NCBI GenBank assembly: GCA_049459795.1
Contig: JBMUDS010000002.1
Span: 1-64,000 of the forward strand
Length of the DNA: 64,000 bases
Source: SYAN01 sp049459795
GTDB taxonomy: Bacteria > Actinomycetota > Actinomycetes > Nanopelagicales > Nanopelagicaceae
Direction of reading: 5' to 3'
The notes beneath the pieces were generated by a model that was given only the letters and a program-made list of their open reading frames with translations, did not search any database and was not told the DNA's origin. A program made the position numbers and the translations under genes. How positions within the stretch are numbered: the first letter of the stretch is position 1; the number at the start of each line of letters is the position of its first letter. This document shows positions 26,883 to 35,995 of this stretch, piece after piece.

Positions 26883-27242
26883 ATGACGATCGAGACCCCA
26901 TTGCTGATCCTCTCTATCGTTCTTGCGCTTATCGCATCAATTGCGGGATTAGCGAAAGTCAGTGGTAATCCGAAGGGCCTTGCTGGTGCAAGGGATGTCG
27001 GATCGCCTGATGGACTCTCTCGACTGGCCGGGATGTTGGAACTCCTTGCCGGTATCGCCATCGTGATCGGTCTGGTCTTGGATTTCATCGATCTCATCGT
27101 CTGGGGACTGGTCACGCTATGGATCGTGATGCTCGGTGCACTCTTCTTCCATTTCCGAGCACGCAAGTTGCGCACCTCCTTTCCTGCCTTTCTTATCATC
27201 ACTGCCTCCACCGTCGCTTTGACACTAGCTCTCTCCGCTTGA
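26883..27242 (+). CDS. DoxX-like small membrane protein
   Basis: 119 residues with four predicted membrane helices and the loop LAKVSGNPKGLAGARDVG, resembling DoxX-like proteins of Actinobacteria. DoxX members have been tied to oxidoreductase complexes in other species, but no specific role is supported here. TAATTT ends six bases before the ATG, so it appears to start its own leaderless transcript. hrcA follows within a few bases. Confidence 0.75.
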   Translation: MTIETPLLILSIVLALIASIAGLAKVSGNPKGLAGARDVGSPDGLSRLAGMLELLAGIAIVIGLVLDFIDLIVWGLVTLWIVMLGALFFHFRARKLRTSFPAFLIITASTVALTLALSA

Positions 27243-27249
27243 GGTGATG

Positions 27250-28353
27250 ATGTCCAACGATTCCCGTATCGACTCGCGCCAGCTGGAAGTACTTCGCGCA
27301 ATCATCGAAGAGTTCGTCGCGTCGAACGAGCCTGTCGGATCGAAAGCCCTTGCTGGGAGACAGGGATTAGGTGTCTCGCCTGCGACGATCCGAAACGATA
27401 TGGCCATCCTCGAGGATGCAGGTTTGATCACCCAACCTCATACGAGCGCGGGTCGAATCCCAACAAATCGTGGCTATCGACTCTTCGTCGATCGGCTCGC
27501 TGAGGTCAAACCGATGTCTTCAGCCGAACGTCGCGCCATCGAGACTTTCCTCGAAGGTGCACACGATCTCGACGAGATCGTCGCTCGTACCGTTCGACTC
27601 TTGGCACAGGTGACGAAGCAAGTCGCTTTGGTGCAGTATCCATCGTTGACCCGTTCCAAGGTTCGACATATCGAGATCATCGCGCTTGGCTCGGAACGCG
27701 TCATGATCGTCTTGATCACCGATACCGGCCGTGTCGAGCAGAGCGTCGTGGAATTGGGCGAGAGCATCACAGAGGAACTCTTGGTTGATTTCCGTAATCG
27801 GATCAATTCGATGGTGGAGAACCAATCGTTAGGGCTGGTCGCTGATCGACTCTCACAATTCACCCAAGCCTATTCAGCGAGGGATCGTGCACTCGCCACG
27901 TTGTTGGTCACATCGCTCATCGAGATGGCAGTCGAGAAGGCCGAAGAGAGGGTCGTCCTCTCCGGAACTTCCAATCTGGTCCGATCAACCGCGGATTTCT
28001 CCTCGGAAATCCACGCGGTATTGGAAGCACTCGAAGAACAAGTCGTCTTATTGCGACTCGTTGCTGATATCGAAAGCAATCGATCATTGGCACCGAACGT
28101 GACGAATAAGGATGGCGTCTCCGATCTGCTGACCGTGAGGATCGGCGACGAGCAGATCGATGAGAAACTTCAGAAGACCAGTTTGATCGCTGCGACCTAT
28201 GGCAGTGGTGCTGCTGTCGGCGTATTGGGCCCGACTCGCATGGATTATGCGAAATCGATGAGATCAGTTCGCGCTGTTGCCAGATACCTGACTCGCTACA
28301 TCTCGCAGTATGAATCCGGGGAGTCGGATCAGACACTCTTGGGTCGAGGTTGA
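27250..28353 (+). CDS. hrcA: Heat-inducible transcription repressor HrcA
   Basis: 367 residues. The N-terminal winged helix (RQLEVLRAIIEEFVASNEPVGSKAL, SPATIRNDMAILEDAGLITQPHTSAGRIPT) is diagnostic. HrcA represses chaperone operons by binding CIRCE operators and is activated by GroEL. Possible starts are GTG 27244 and ATG 27247 or 27250; I prefer the last because GAGG then sits five bases upstream. No CIRCE repeat is visible in front of this gene, so its regulated targets must be elsewhere. It is followed directly by dnaJ. Confidence 0.95.
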   Translation: MSNDSRIDSRQLEVLRAIIEEFVASNEPVGSKALAGRQGLGVSPATIRNDMAILEDAGLITQPHTSAGRIPTNRGYRLFVDRLAEVKPMSSAERRAIETFLEGAHDLDEIVARTVRLLAQVTKQVALVQYPSLTRSKVRHIEIIALGSERVMIVLITDTGRVEQSVVELGESITEELLVDFRNRINSMVENQSLGLVADRLSQFTQAYSARDRALATLLVTSLIEMAVEKAEERVVLSGTSNLVRSTADFSSEIHAVLEALEEQVVLLRLVADIESNRSLAPNVTNKDGVSDLLTVRIGDEQIDEKLQKTSLIAATYGSGAAVGVLGPTRMDYAKSMRSVRAVARYLTRYISQYESGESDQTLLGRG

Positions 28354-28356
28354 TCG

Positions 28357-29463
28357 ATGGACCTATACCAAGCGCTTGGCGTCGAACGTGATGCCACCGG
28401 AGACGAGATCAAGAAGGCCTATCGAAGACTTGCTCGCGAGATGCACCCCGATGTCAATCCTGATCCGAAAGTCGCAGAGAAATTCAAAGAGATCACGGCT
28501 GCATATGAGATCTTGAGTGATCCCGAGAAACGTCAGAACTACGACATGGGTGGATCTGGTTTCGGAGAGGGATTCGCAGGCGGATTCGGCTTCAGCGACA
28601 TCATGGATGCCTTCTTTGGCGGTGGCGGCAATCGTGGACCGCGACCACGTTCTCGCCCTGGACAGGATGCATTGATCCGCGTCGCCATCACACTTGAAGA
28701 AGCTTGCTTCGGATGCAAGCGTGATCTCGTCGTCGATACTGCGATCCTCTGCAAGAGTTGTGAAGGTAGCGGCTGTGCCGCAGGAACGAAACCTGTGATC
28801 TGCGATATCTGCAAAGGTCGCGGTGAGGTACAACAGGTGACGCGTAGTTTCATCGGACAAGTGATGACCACACGTCCCTGCGCATCTTGTCAGGGATTCG
28901 GCTCGCGCATCACATCGCCTTGTTCTGAGTGTGCTGGTGACGGACGAGTGCGATCACGTAGTGAGATCGAGGTCGAGATCCCTGCAGGAGTGGATCAAGG
29001 GAATCGAATGCATCTACCGGGCCGTGGCGAAGTAGGACCTGGTGGAGGTCGACCAGGAGATCTCTATCTCGAGATCGAGGTGGAGGAACACGAATTCTTG
29101 ATTCGAGATGGCGATGCACTTCACCTTGAACTATCGATTCCTATGAGCGCTGCGACGCTTGGCCGGTCAGTCACGGTCTCTACTCTCGATGGTGAAGAGA
29201 CGATCGAGATCAAACCAGGCACACAACCAGGATCGACCCATCTGTTACGAGGCAAAGGCATGACAAGGTTACGTTCGGGAACTCGTGGTGATCTCCATGT
29301 CCATATCGATGTAGAGATTCCGACAAAGCTTTCCAAGGAGCAAGAGGAATTGATGAGACGTTTCGCCGAATCTCGGGGCGATGATCGAAACCTTGGTAGG
29401 CGCGTGACCCAGAGTGAGAGCGGTGGCTTCTTCTCCAAGTTCAAAGACGCGCTTCGAGGGTAG
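28357..29463 (+). CDS. dnaJ: Chaperone protein DnaJ
   Basis: 368 residues. J domain with HPD at 30-32, a Gly/Phe-rich linker (GGSGFGEGFAGGFGF), four zinc-binding repeats (CKSCEGSGC, CDICKGRG, CASCQGFG, CSECAGDG) and the C-terminal substrate domains. It delivers clients to DnaK and stimulates its ATPase. hrcA-dnaJ-rsmE is a classic actinobacterial order; there is a three-base gap before it and none after. Confidence 0.96.
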   Translation: MDLYQALGVERDATGDEIKKAYRRLAREMHPDVNPDPKVAEKFKEITAAYEILSDPEKRQNYDMGGSGFGEGFAGGFGFSDIMDAFFGGGGNRGPRPRSRPGQDALIRVAITLEEACFGCKRDLVVDTAILCKSCEGSGCAAGTKPVICDICKGRGEVQQVTRSFIGQVMTTRPCASCQGFGSRITSPCSECAGDGRVRSRSEIEVEIPAGVDQGNRMHLPGRGEVGPGGGRPGDLYLEIEVEEHEFLIRDGDALHLELSIPMSAATLGRSVTVSTLDGEETIEIKPGTQPGSTHLLRGKGMTRLRSGTRGDLHVHIDVEIPTKLSKEQEELMRRFAESRGDDRNLGRRVTQSESGGFFSKFKDALRG

Positions 29464-30216
29464 ATGCTCTCGCTCTATCTTCTCTCCATGGAGAAGGACC
29501 CCGAAGTGGGTTCACGGCTGACGATCGAAGGCGATGAGGCGCACCACATGGCGAAGGTGGCTCGTCATCGAGTCGGGGAAAGAGTCTCGGTCACAGATGG
29601 TTCTGGTCTTCGCGCGACGATCGTGATTGAAAGCATCGATCAGAGAAGCGTGACTGGAGTCGTCGAGGAAGTCATTCGAAGTGATCGCCATCCTGTGACA
29701 TTGCGCGTGGTTCAGGGTCTTACCAAGTCCGACCGAGCACATGAATGCGTCGAGTTACTCGTCGCAGCGGGAGTCGACGAGATCGTCCCTTGGGGTGCAG
29801 ATCGCAGCATCGGGAAGTGGGATCCCGTGGAATCATCACGGAAATGGGAGCAGTGGATACGTGCTGCTGTGAAACAGACGCGACGTGATCGCATTCCCAT
29901 CTGCGCTCCGTTTCAATCTCATCTCAGCGAGATCATCAGCGAAAGGAAGAAGGAAGAGTTCGTCATCGCACTCCATGAGAGTGCGTCCGTGACTCTGGAT
30001 AGCGCTCTTGGCGCTCGGTGGAAATTCGATGATGGTCTACCGGCCCGCATCACACTGATCATTGGTCCTGAAGGTGGACTCTCAGAGCGTGAGGAGACTG
30101 AGTTAGATGGCCTCTCGATCCCACTGCTACGGCTTGGTACGCCCGTCTTTCGCTCCGCTCATGCCGGTGCGATAGCGCTCTCTGCTCTCCAAGCGAGCTT
30201 CTCCCTTTGGCGTTAG
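29464..30216 (+). CDS. rsmE: 16S rRNA (uracil1498-N3)-methyltransferase RsmE
   Basis: 250 residues. N-terminal PUA-like domain with GDEAHHMAKVARHRVGERV, then a SPOUT (knotted) methyltransferase with QGLTKSDRAHECVELLVAAGVDEIVPW and LIIGPEGGLSEREE. The usual C-terminal knot motif LGPRxLRTETA is changed to LGTPVFRSAHAGAIAL, which may affect cofactor binding details, though the rest is intact. It abuts dnaJ with no gap. Confidence 0.92.
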   Translation: MLSLYLLSMEKDPEVGSRLTIEGDEAHHMAKVARHRVGERVSVTDGSGLRATIVIESIDQRSVTGVVEEVIRSDRHPVTLRVVQGLTKSDRAHECVELLVAAGVDEIVPWGADRSIGKWDPVESSRKWEQWIRAAVKQTRRDRIPICAPFQSHLSEIISERKKEEFVIALHESASVTLDSALGARWKFDDGLPARITLIIGPEGGLSEREETELDGLSIPLLRLGTPVFRSAHAGAIALSALQASFSLWR

Positions 30217-30226
30217 GATTTTCGCA

Positions 30227-30586
30227 ATGATGTCGACGATGGATGGAACGAAGGAGTGTCTCTTCTGCAGTTTCGCTTCAGGTGCCATACCAGTCGACAA
30301 AGTCGCGCAGAATGATCTTGCTTTCGCCATCAAGGACATCAATCCTGTGGCTCCGACACATCTCTTGATCATTCCCAAAAGGCACCATGAGAACGCGGTC
30401 GAGTCGATGAGTGCAGACTCAGAATCTCTCAACGCGATCTTCTCTTTGGTGAAGGATCTCGTCGATGAATTGAGATTGGATGGCTATCGCACCGTCTTCA
30501 ATACTGGTGCATCGGCGGGGCAGAGCGTCTTTCATACCCATCTCCACCTCATCTCTGGACGGACATTGACGTGGCCACCGGGTTAG
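30227..30586 (+). CDS. HIT family nucleotide hydrolase
   Basis: 119 residues. The histidine triad is HTHLHLISG; zinc ligands may be CLFC near the N-terminus. HIT proteins of this HinT-like type hydrolyse adenosine phosphoramidates. TAGGAT ends seven bases before the ATG at 30227; in-frame ATGs at 30230 and 30239 are alternatives. It lies between rsmE and phoH as in many Actinobacteria. Confidence 0.93.
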   Translation: MMSTMDGTKECLFCSFASGAIPVDKVAQNDLAFAIKDINPVAPTHLLIIPKRHHENAVESMSADSESLNAIFSLVKDLVDELRLDGYRTVFNTGASAGQSVFHTHLHLISGRTLTWPPG

Positions 30587-30596
30587 AGATGTCAGT

Positions 30597-30632
30597 GCGA
30601 TACCAGGTGCGATTACAGGTGCGCTACCAGGA
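30597..30632. repeat. Three tandem 12-bp repeats before phoH
   Basis: Units GCGATACCAGGT, GCGATTACAGGT and GCGCTACCAGGA follow one another exactly. They occupy most of the 63-base gap between the HIT gene and phoH and could be an operator or slippage product. Confidence 0.75.
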
Positions 30633-30649
30633 TTCCCGTCGCACGACGG

Positions 30650-31639
30650 ATGGTCTTCATGGATAAGACAGTGATCGCCATTCCATCTGCGATCGATATG
30701 GTGACGATCACGGGTCCTGGAGATAGTTTCGTCACGGAGTTCGAACGCGCCTTCCCGGAGTTGGGAATCACGGTGAGAGGGAATGAATTCTTAGTCCGTG
30801 GCCCAGAGGCAGCCATTGCCGAATTTCGTTCGTTGATCTCCGAGTTGATGGTGGTCATTCGTTCAGGGCAGGTGCTCACTACCGATGCTGTGGTGAGGTC
30901 GATCGCAATGGTTCGCCGAGATTCTGGGGCTCGCCCCGGCGAAGTCTTGTCGCTCAACATCCTCTCCAATCGCGGAAAGACGATCAGACCGAAGACTGCG
31001 AATCAGAAGCGTTATGTCGACGCGATCGATCAGAAGACCGTGACTTTCGGAATCGGTCCGGCGGGAACGGGTAAGACTTATCTTGCGGTGGCCAAAGCAG
31101 TACAAGCACTTCAAGCCAAGCAGGTCAACCGCATCATCCTCACGAGACCTGCGGTGGAAGCCGGAGAGCGACTTGGATTTCTTCCTGGAACATTGCACGA
31201 GAAGATCGACCCGTATCTTCGACCACTCTTCGATTCGCTTCAGGATATGGTCGATTCGGATTCGATTCCTAAGTTGATGTCCAATGGCACGATTGAGGTG
31301 GCGCCGCTCGCTTACATGCGTGGTCGTACCCTCAATGATGCATTCATCATCCTTGATGAGGCCCAGAACACCTCAGCGGAGCAGATGAAGATGTTCTTGA
31401 CCAGATTAGGTTTCAACTCGAAGATGGTGATCACCGGAGATATCACTCAAGTCGATCTTCCATCCGGAACCAAGTCAGGATTGCGAGTCGTCACCGATAT
31501 CCTGGAAGGGATCTCGGATATCTCATTCATCCACTTAGAGTCAGAGGATGTGGTCCGACACCGATTGGTGAGCGAGATCGTCGATGCTTATGCCCGCTTC
31601 GATGTCACGAGACTTCCACGACGGCAACCGAGCCGCTGA
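30650..31639 (+). CDS. phoH: PhoH family ATPase
   Basis: 329 residues. An N-terminal KH-like region, then the P-loop GPAGTGKT at 136-143, TRPAVEAGERLGFLPG, and the Walker B region FIILDEAQNTSAEQMKMFLTRLG. PhoH-like ATPases are RNA-related helicase/nuclease partners commonly placed before ybeY, as here. Starts at 30650 or the in-frame ATG three codons later; a triple 12-bp repeat precedes it. Confidence 0.94.
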   Translation: MVFMDKTVIAIPSAIDMVTITGPGDSFVTEFERAFPELGITVRGNEFLVRGPEAAIAEFRSLISELMVVIRSGQVLTTDAVVRSIAMVRRDSGARPGEVLSLNILSNRGKTIRPKTANQKRYVDAIDQKTVTFGIGPAGTGKTYLAVAKAVQALQAKQVNRIILTRPAVEAGERLGFLPGTLHEKIDPYLRPLFDSLQDMVDSDSIPKLMSNGTIEVAPLAYMRGRTLNDAFIILDEAQNTSAEQMKMFLTRLGFNSKMVITGDITQVDLPSGTKSGLRVVTDILEGISDISFIHLESEDVVRHRLVSEIVDAYARFDVTRLPRRQPSR

Positions 31640-31663
31640 CTTCTTTGGTTCACACTTTCTAAT

Positions 31664-32104
31664 ATGGCGATAGCGATCAGTAATAAGAGTGACATCGCGT
31701 GTGATGAGAGAGCCTTTGAGTCGCTGCTTAGTTACGCGTTTCGACACCTCTCGCTTGATCTCCATTGTGAGTTAGCGATCTCTCTCGTCGACATTGAGGA
31801 GATGAGCGATTTGAATCGCACCTGGATGGAGGAGGAGGGACCTACCGATGTCCTCTCATTTCCCATGGATGAGTTGAAACTCGGCGATAGTGGTCCTGCG
31901 ATCCTGGGCGATATCGTCCTCTGTCCCGAATATGCCCGCGGCAATGCGGTGAAAGCGGGGACCAGCCTCGATGAGGAGCTACAACTTCTCTTGGTTCACG
32001 GCTTACTCCATCTACTCGGCCTGGATCACCGTGAGAGCGCTGAAGAAGTAGCCATGTTTGCACTCCAAGGCGAGATTCTGAGAGAGTGGCGCTCTCAATC
32101 ATGA
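31664..32104 (+). CDS. ybeY: Endoribonuclease YbeY (rRNA maturation factor)
   Basis: 146 residues. The zinc site H112, H116, H122 is in HGLLHLLGLDH; the TDVLSFPMDE strand is also conserved. It takes part in 16S rRNA 3' end maturation and ribosome quality control. It follows phoH after 24 bases and overlaps the transporter-like gene by four bases. Confidence 0.95.
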   Translation: MAIAISNKSDIACDERAFESLLSYAFRHLSLDLHCELAISLVDIEEMSDLNRTWMEEEGPTDVLSFPMDELKLGDSGPAILGDIVLCPEYARGNAVKAGTSLDEELQLLLVHGLLHLLGLDHRESAEEVAMFALQGEILREWRSQS

Positions 32105-33393
32105 TCCTTCTTGCCGCACTCCTTCTTATCATCGCTGGCTTCCTGGCTGGTAGCGAGGCCGCTCTCAATTCAGTGAGCCGTATCGCTGTCGATACCATCG
32201 CAGAGCGTTCTGCTCGACGCGCGGCACTGGTCGGAAAGATCATCAAGGATCCCGCCCGCTATCTCAATGTCGTCCTCCTGGTTCGAAAAACCGCGGAATT
32301 GAGTGCAGCGGTGATCGTCGCCGAAGCATTCATCTCCGAAATGGAGAACAACCTTGCTGCCGGCATCTACGCAGTCATATTGATGGTCGTCCTCTCGTAC
32401 GTGGTCGTTGGAGTGGGGCCGAGGACCCTTGCGAAACAGAATCCGATGCGATGGATCGTCCCTGCCTCCTATGCTTCATGGGTCTTGGCGAAGATCCTTG
32501 GTCCAGTCACCGTCATCTTGATCGCACTCGGCAATGCGATCACACCCGGAAGAGGATTCAGGAAAGGTCCGTTCAGCAATGAGGCGGAACTCCGTGACCT
32601 TGTCGATCAGGCACATGAAAGTGGCTTAGTCGAAGAGTCTGAACACGAGATGATCCACTCTGTCTTTGAACTCGGTGACACCATCGTCAGAGAGTTGATG
32701 ATCCCGCGCACCGAGATGGTCTGGATCGAGGGGAATAAGAATCTGAGGCAAGCCCTCTCCCTCTTCCTCCGTTCTGGGTATTCCCGCATCCCCGTCGTCG
32801 GTGAGGACATCGATTCGATCGTTGGGATCGCATACATCAAGGATGTAGTGCGAAGAGTTCACGATTACCCGAAATCAGAGAGTAGTGAAGTGATCTCAGA
32901 TCACGCGCGTGAAGCGACCTTCGTTCCCGAATCGAAGAATGCCGCAGAGTTACTACGCGAGATGCAACGCAATCAGATACATCTTGCGATCGTGATCGAC
33001 GAGTATGGCGGCACGGCAGGAATCATCACCATCGAGGACATCCTTGAGGAGATCGTTGGCGAGATCGCCGATGAATATGACGATCTCGATGAGGAGTTCT
33101 CGATGATCGATGAGAAGAGTGCGCGCATCTCATCGCGGATGCATATCGAGGACCTTGCGGATCGTCTGAACATCGCGATCGAAGTGAGCGATGAAGTCGA
33201 CACACTTGGTGGCTATATGGCCAAGGAGTTGGGAAGGGTGCCGATTCCGGGAAGTCGAGTGGAGATCTCCGGATGGAGCTTCACAGCGGAGCGGCCTCAT
33301 GGACGAAGACATCGAATCTCATCGATATTCGCAGAGCGTTTGGTGGCAAGTGGCGGATCTGAAGAGACGATCGCATCGAAAGTAGATGAGTAG
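32101..33393 (+). CDS. HlyC/CorC (CNNM) family membrane protein with CBS domains
   Basis: 430 residues. DUF21/CNNM membrane part (first ~150 residues), CBS pair around MIPRTEMVWIEGNKNL...GYSRIPVVGEDIDSIVGIAYIKDV and IVIDEYGGTAGIITIEDILEEIVGEI, then a CorC_HlyC domain. Homologues mediate Mg2+/Co2+ efflux or resistance; the old name hemolysin is misleading. ATG at 32101 overlaps the ybeY stop (ATGA), favoured over a GTG five codons earlier. Confidence 0.92.
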   Translation: MILLAALLLIIAGFLAGSEAALNSVSRIAVDTIAERSARRAALVGKIIKDPARYLNVVLLVRKTAELSAAVIVAEAFISEMENNLAAGIYAVILMVVLSYVVVGVGPRTLAKQNPMRWIVPASYASWVLAKILGPVTVILIALGNAITPGRGFRKGPFSNEAELRDLVDQAHESGLVEESEHEMIHSVFELGDTIVRELMIPRTEMVWIEGNKNLRQALSLFLRSGYSRIPVVGEDIDSIVGIAYIKDVVRRVHDYPKSESSEVISDHAREATFVPESKNAAELLREMQRNQIHLAIVIDEYGGTAGIITIEDILEEIVGEIADEYDDLDEEFSMIDEKSARISSRMHIEDLADRLNIAIEVSDEVDTLGGYMAKELGRVPIPGSRVEISGWSFTAERPHGRRHRISSIFAERLVASGGSEETIASKVDE

Positions 33394-34173
33394 ATGAGGA
33401 TCGTTCGATTCGCACTTCGTGAAGGTGCGGAGCGTGATCCACAGTTTGGAGTTCTCGAGGACGAGAATTCGATTCGCTCCATAGCGAGCGATCCCCTCTA
33501 TGCCGGTGTACATCTTCTCGAGACGCGTCATGATCTGAGCGACGTTCGTCTCTTGGCTCCAGTCATCCCTAGGAGCAAGGTGGTATGCGTCGGCAAGAAT
33601 TATGCTGATCATGCAGCGGAGATGGGTGGCGAAGTCCCAAAAGTTCCCATCATCTTCATCAAGCCGAATACCTCAGTGATCGGACCGGACGAATCCATTG
33701 TCTGGCCGGAGATCAGTGAACGTGTCGATCATGAGGGTGAACTTGCGATCGTGATCTCGAAGATCTGCAAGGAAGTCCCACGTGAGAAGTATCGAGATGT
33801 GATCTTCGGTTACACCTTGGCGAACGACGTCACAGCCCGAGATATCCAAAAGATCGATGGACAATGGACGAGAGCCAAAGGCTTCGACACCTTCTGTCCT
33901 TTGGGACCATGGATCGATACGGAATTCGAGCCAGGTGACCAGATGCTTCGATGCAGTGTCGACGGTGAGGTGCGACAACAAGCCGAGCTTTCGCAGATGT
34001 TCTTCAAAGTCCCCGAGATCATCGAATTCGTCACCTCAAGCATGACTCTCCTGCCTGGTGATGTGATCCTTTCCGGAACTCCTGCAGGTGTAGGTCCGGT
34101 CAATCGCGGCGGTATCGTCGAAGTGAGTATCGATGGACTTGGAACGTTACGTAACCGAGTCTTCGCGAAGTGA
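33394..34173 (+). CDS. Fumarylacetoacetate hydrolase family protein
   Basis: 259 residues. FAH fold with VCVGKNYADHAAEMGGEVP, IIFIKPNTSVIGP, the metal ligands in VDHEGELAIVI and LANDVTARDIQ, and SGTPAGVGPV. Members hydrolyse or decarboxylate acylpyruvate-like compounds such as 2-keto-4-pentenoate products or oxaloacetate; in Actinobacteria a copy beside gltX is usual and is usually labelled as a generic hydrolase. It starts immediately after the CorC-like stop. Confidence 0.9.
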   Translation: MRIVRFALREGAERDPQFGVLEDENSIRSIASDPLYAGVHLLETRHDLSDVRLLAPVIPRSKVVCVGKNYADHAAEMGGEVPKVPIIFIKPNTSVIGPDESIVWPEISERVDHEGELAIVISKICKEVPREKYRDVIFGYTLANDVTARDIQKIDGQWTRAKGFDTFCPLGPWIDTEFEPGDQMLRCSVDGEVRQQAELSQMFFKVPEIIEFVTSSMTLLPGDVILSGTPAGVGPVNRGGIVEVSIDGLGTLRNRVFAK

Positions 34174-34188
34174 TCCCTGAGTCATCGC

Positions 34189-34194
34189 TAATAT
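34189..34194 (+). promoter_or_regulatory. Putative -10 element of gltX
   Basis: TAATAT, nine bases before the ATG at 34204, giving a transcript with zero to three leader bases. Confidence 0.5.
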
Positions 34195-34203
34195 CGCCCC
34201 CTT

Positions 34204-35664
34204 ATGAGTGAGAAGACTTCTGGAGTACGTGTTCGATTTGCTCCCTCTCCAACGGGAGACCTCCACGTAGGAAACATTCGTACTGCGCTCTTTGATTGGG
34301 CATATGCCAAGCACACCGGGGGTACTTTCGTCTTCCGCATCGAAGATACGGATCGTGAGCGGGTCACGGATGAGTACATCAAGGCTGCCGGAGAGACACT
34401 TCGATGGTTGGGACTTGATTGGGACGAGGGGCCAGAGGTGGGAGGTCCTTACGGGCCATACCTTCAATCGCAACGTTTGGATATCTATAAGGAATGGGCA
34501 GATCGTTTCCTTGCTCAAGGCGATGCCTATCACTGCTACTGCAGCGCCGAGGAGTTGGAAGCACGGCGTGAAGCGGCGAAGGAAGCGAATCGTGCGCCCG
34601 GTTATGACGGCGCCTGCCGCGATCTATCTGATGCTCAAGTGTCACGGTTTCGTGATGAAGGGCGTGTACCTGTGCTTCGCATGCGTATGCCGGATGGCAG
34701 CACGACCTTCACCGATCTGATCCGCGGTGAAGTCACATTCGAACACGCTTTCGTCCCGGATTTCGTCTTGATGCGTGCCGATGGATCACCGCTCTACACC
34801 CTCGCTGTCGCAGTCGACGATGTCTTGATGCGGATCACGCATATTCTGCGCGGTGAAGACTTGCTCTCGTCGACACCGAGACAGATCCGGGTCTATCAGG
34901 CGATGGGCGTCAAGGAATCCGATTACCCCACTTTCGCCCATCTTCCATTCGTCATGGGCACCGACAACGCCAAGCTATCTAAGCGAAACGGAGAAGTCTC
35001 CATAGCCTGGTATCGAGAGCGCGGGTTCTTGCCGGAAGCGATCTGCAATTACCTGGCGCTACTCGGTTGGTCACCTGGTGATGACCGTGAAGATGTCTCG
35101 CTAGAAGAGATCGCAGAACTATTTGATGTTTCGCGGGTCAATAGTTCGCCCGCTCGTTTCGACATGAAGAAGCTCGAAGCGATCAACGGCGAGAAGATCC
35201 GGCAACTTTCAGCAGAGGAACTCGTAGCGCGTTCGACTCCTTTTCTCGTCGCCGCAGGAGTGATCACGGGTGATGATGAGGAGATGGCGATGGTTCGAAA
35301 GGCTTTGCCACTGATACAAGAGCGCATCGTGACCTTGAGCGAAGTGGTAGGAATGTTGAAGTTCCTCTTCGTCGAGGCAGTCGAAGTGGAGAGTGAATCA
35401 CTCACTAAGGTCAATGAGGGGCAAGGTAAGGAAGTATTAAAGAGCGCTCATCAAGCATTGAATTCTGTGACCACGTGGAATGAAGAGAGCATCGAGAGTG
35501 CGCTCCGTGATGCCTTGATCGATGGACTAGGACTCAAGCCCCGACTCGCATTCACTCCTGTGCGAATCGCCGCAACCGGAAGCCACATCTCGCCACCTCT
35601 CTTCGAATCCCTCGCTCTCCTTGGGAAAGAGCGGACGTTGTCGCGGATATCTGCGTTGCTTTGA
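34204..35664 (+). CDS. gltX: Glutamyl-tRNA synthetase
   Basis: 486 residues. Class I motifs RFAPSPTGDLHVGN (HVGN at 21-24) and KLSKR at 257-261, with the connecting peptide ending ILRGEDLLSSTPRQI. Bacteria of this group usually charge both Glu and Gln tRNAs with Glu and amidate the latter; no glutaminyl-tRNA synthetase or gatCAB gene is in the window, so that is expectation only. tRNA-Gln and tRNA-Glu follow directly downstream, a fitting neighbourhood. Confidence 0.96.
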   Translation: MSEKTSGVRVRFAPSPTGDLHVGNIRTALFDWAYAKHTGGTFVFRIEDTDRERVTDEYIKAAGETLRWLGLDWDEGPEVGGPYGPYLQSQRLDIYKEWADRFLAQGDAYHCYCSAEELEARREAAKEANRAPGYDGACRDLSDAQVSRFRDEGRVPVLRMRMPDGSTTFTDLIRGEVTFEHAFVPDFVLMRADGSPLYTLAVAVDDVLMRITHILRGEDLLSSTPRQIRVYQAMGVKESDYPTFAHLPFVMGTDNAKLSKRNGEVSIAWYRERGFLPEAICNYLALLGWSPGDDREDVSLEEIAELFDVSRVNSSPARFDMKKLEAINGEKIRQLSAEELVARSTPFLVAAGVITGDDEEMAMVRKALPLIQERIVTLSEVVGMLKFLFVEAVEVESESLTKVNEGQGKEVLKSAHQALNSVTTWNEESIESALRDALIDGLGLKPRLAFTPVRIAATGSHISPPLFESLALLGKERTLSRISALL

Positions 35665-35744
35665 CCCCGTCGGGATCTTTGCGATCTCTATGGAAGTGCG
35701 ATTTATTGGAATTGTGAGGTAGAAGGTAGAGTGTCGCCCTCTAG

Positions 35745-35816
35745 TGGGGTATGGGGTAATTGGCAGCCCAGCTGATTCTGGTTCAGCTTGTCTAGGTTCG
35801 AGTCCTGGTACCCCAG
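35745..35816 (+). tRNA. tRNA-Gln (CTG)
   Basis: A 72-base cloverleaf with acceptor strands TGGGGTA/TACCCCA, anticodon stem GCTGA/TCAGC and loop TTCTGGT giving CTG, T-arm GGTTCGAGTCC, discriminator G. CCA not encoded. The U-A first pair is typical of tRNA-Gln. Confidence 0.95.
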
Positions 35817-35905
35817 CGGTCATGGACCAAAAATTGAAAAAATTGAATAAGTACTGTTTCACAAAGGCGTTCTTTGTGAGGCGCGTGCTGTAAAGAATGT
35901 ACTAG

Positions 35906-35978
35906 GGCCCCGTCGTCTAGCGGCCTAGGACTCTGGCTTCTCAAGCCAGCTACGAGGGTTCGAATCCCTTCGGGGCTG
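35906..35978 (+). tRNA. tRNA-Glu (CTC)
   Basis: A 73-base cloverleaf: acceptor GGCCCCG/CGGGGCT (first pair G-T), anticodon stem CTGGC/GCCAG with loop TTCTCAA giving CTC, T-arm GGTTCGAATCC, discriminator G. It lies 90 bases beyond tRNA-Gln; the spacer is AT-rich. Confidence 0.95.
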
Positions 35979-35995
35979 CAAGTCGTTGCGTCTTC

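Noticed and set aside
27100..27250. CIRCE operator in front of hrcA
   Set aside because: No TTAGCACTC/GAGTGCTAA repeat occurs there or near dnaJ.
31640..31666. Leaderless -10 element for ybeY
   Set aside because: TCTAAT abuts the ATG directly and no TANNNT sits 6-9 bases upstream; ybeY is more likely read from the phoH transcript.
35817..35905. Small gene or RNA between tRNA-Gln and tRNA-Glu
   Set aside because: The AT-rich 89-base spacer has no open frame, stable fold or tRNA features.
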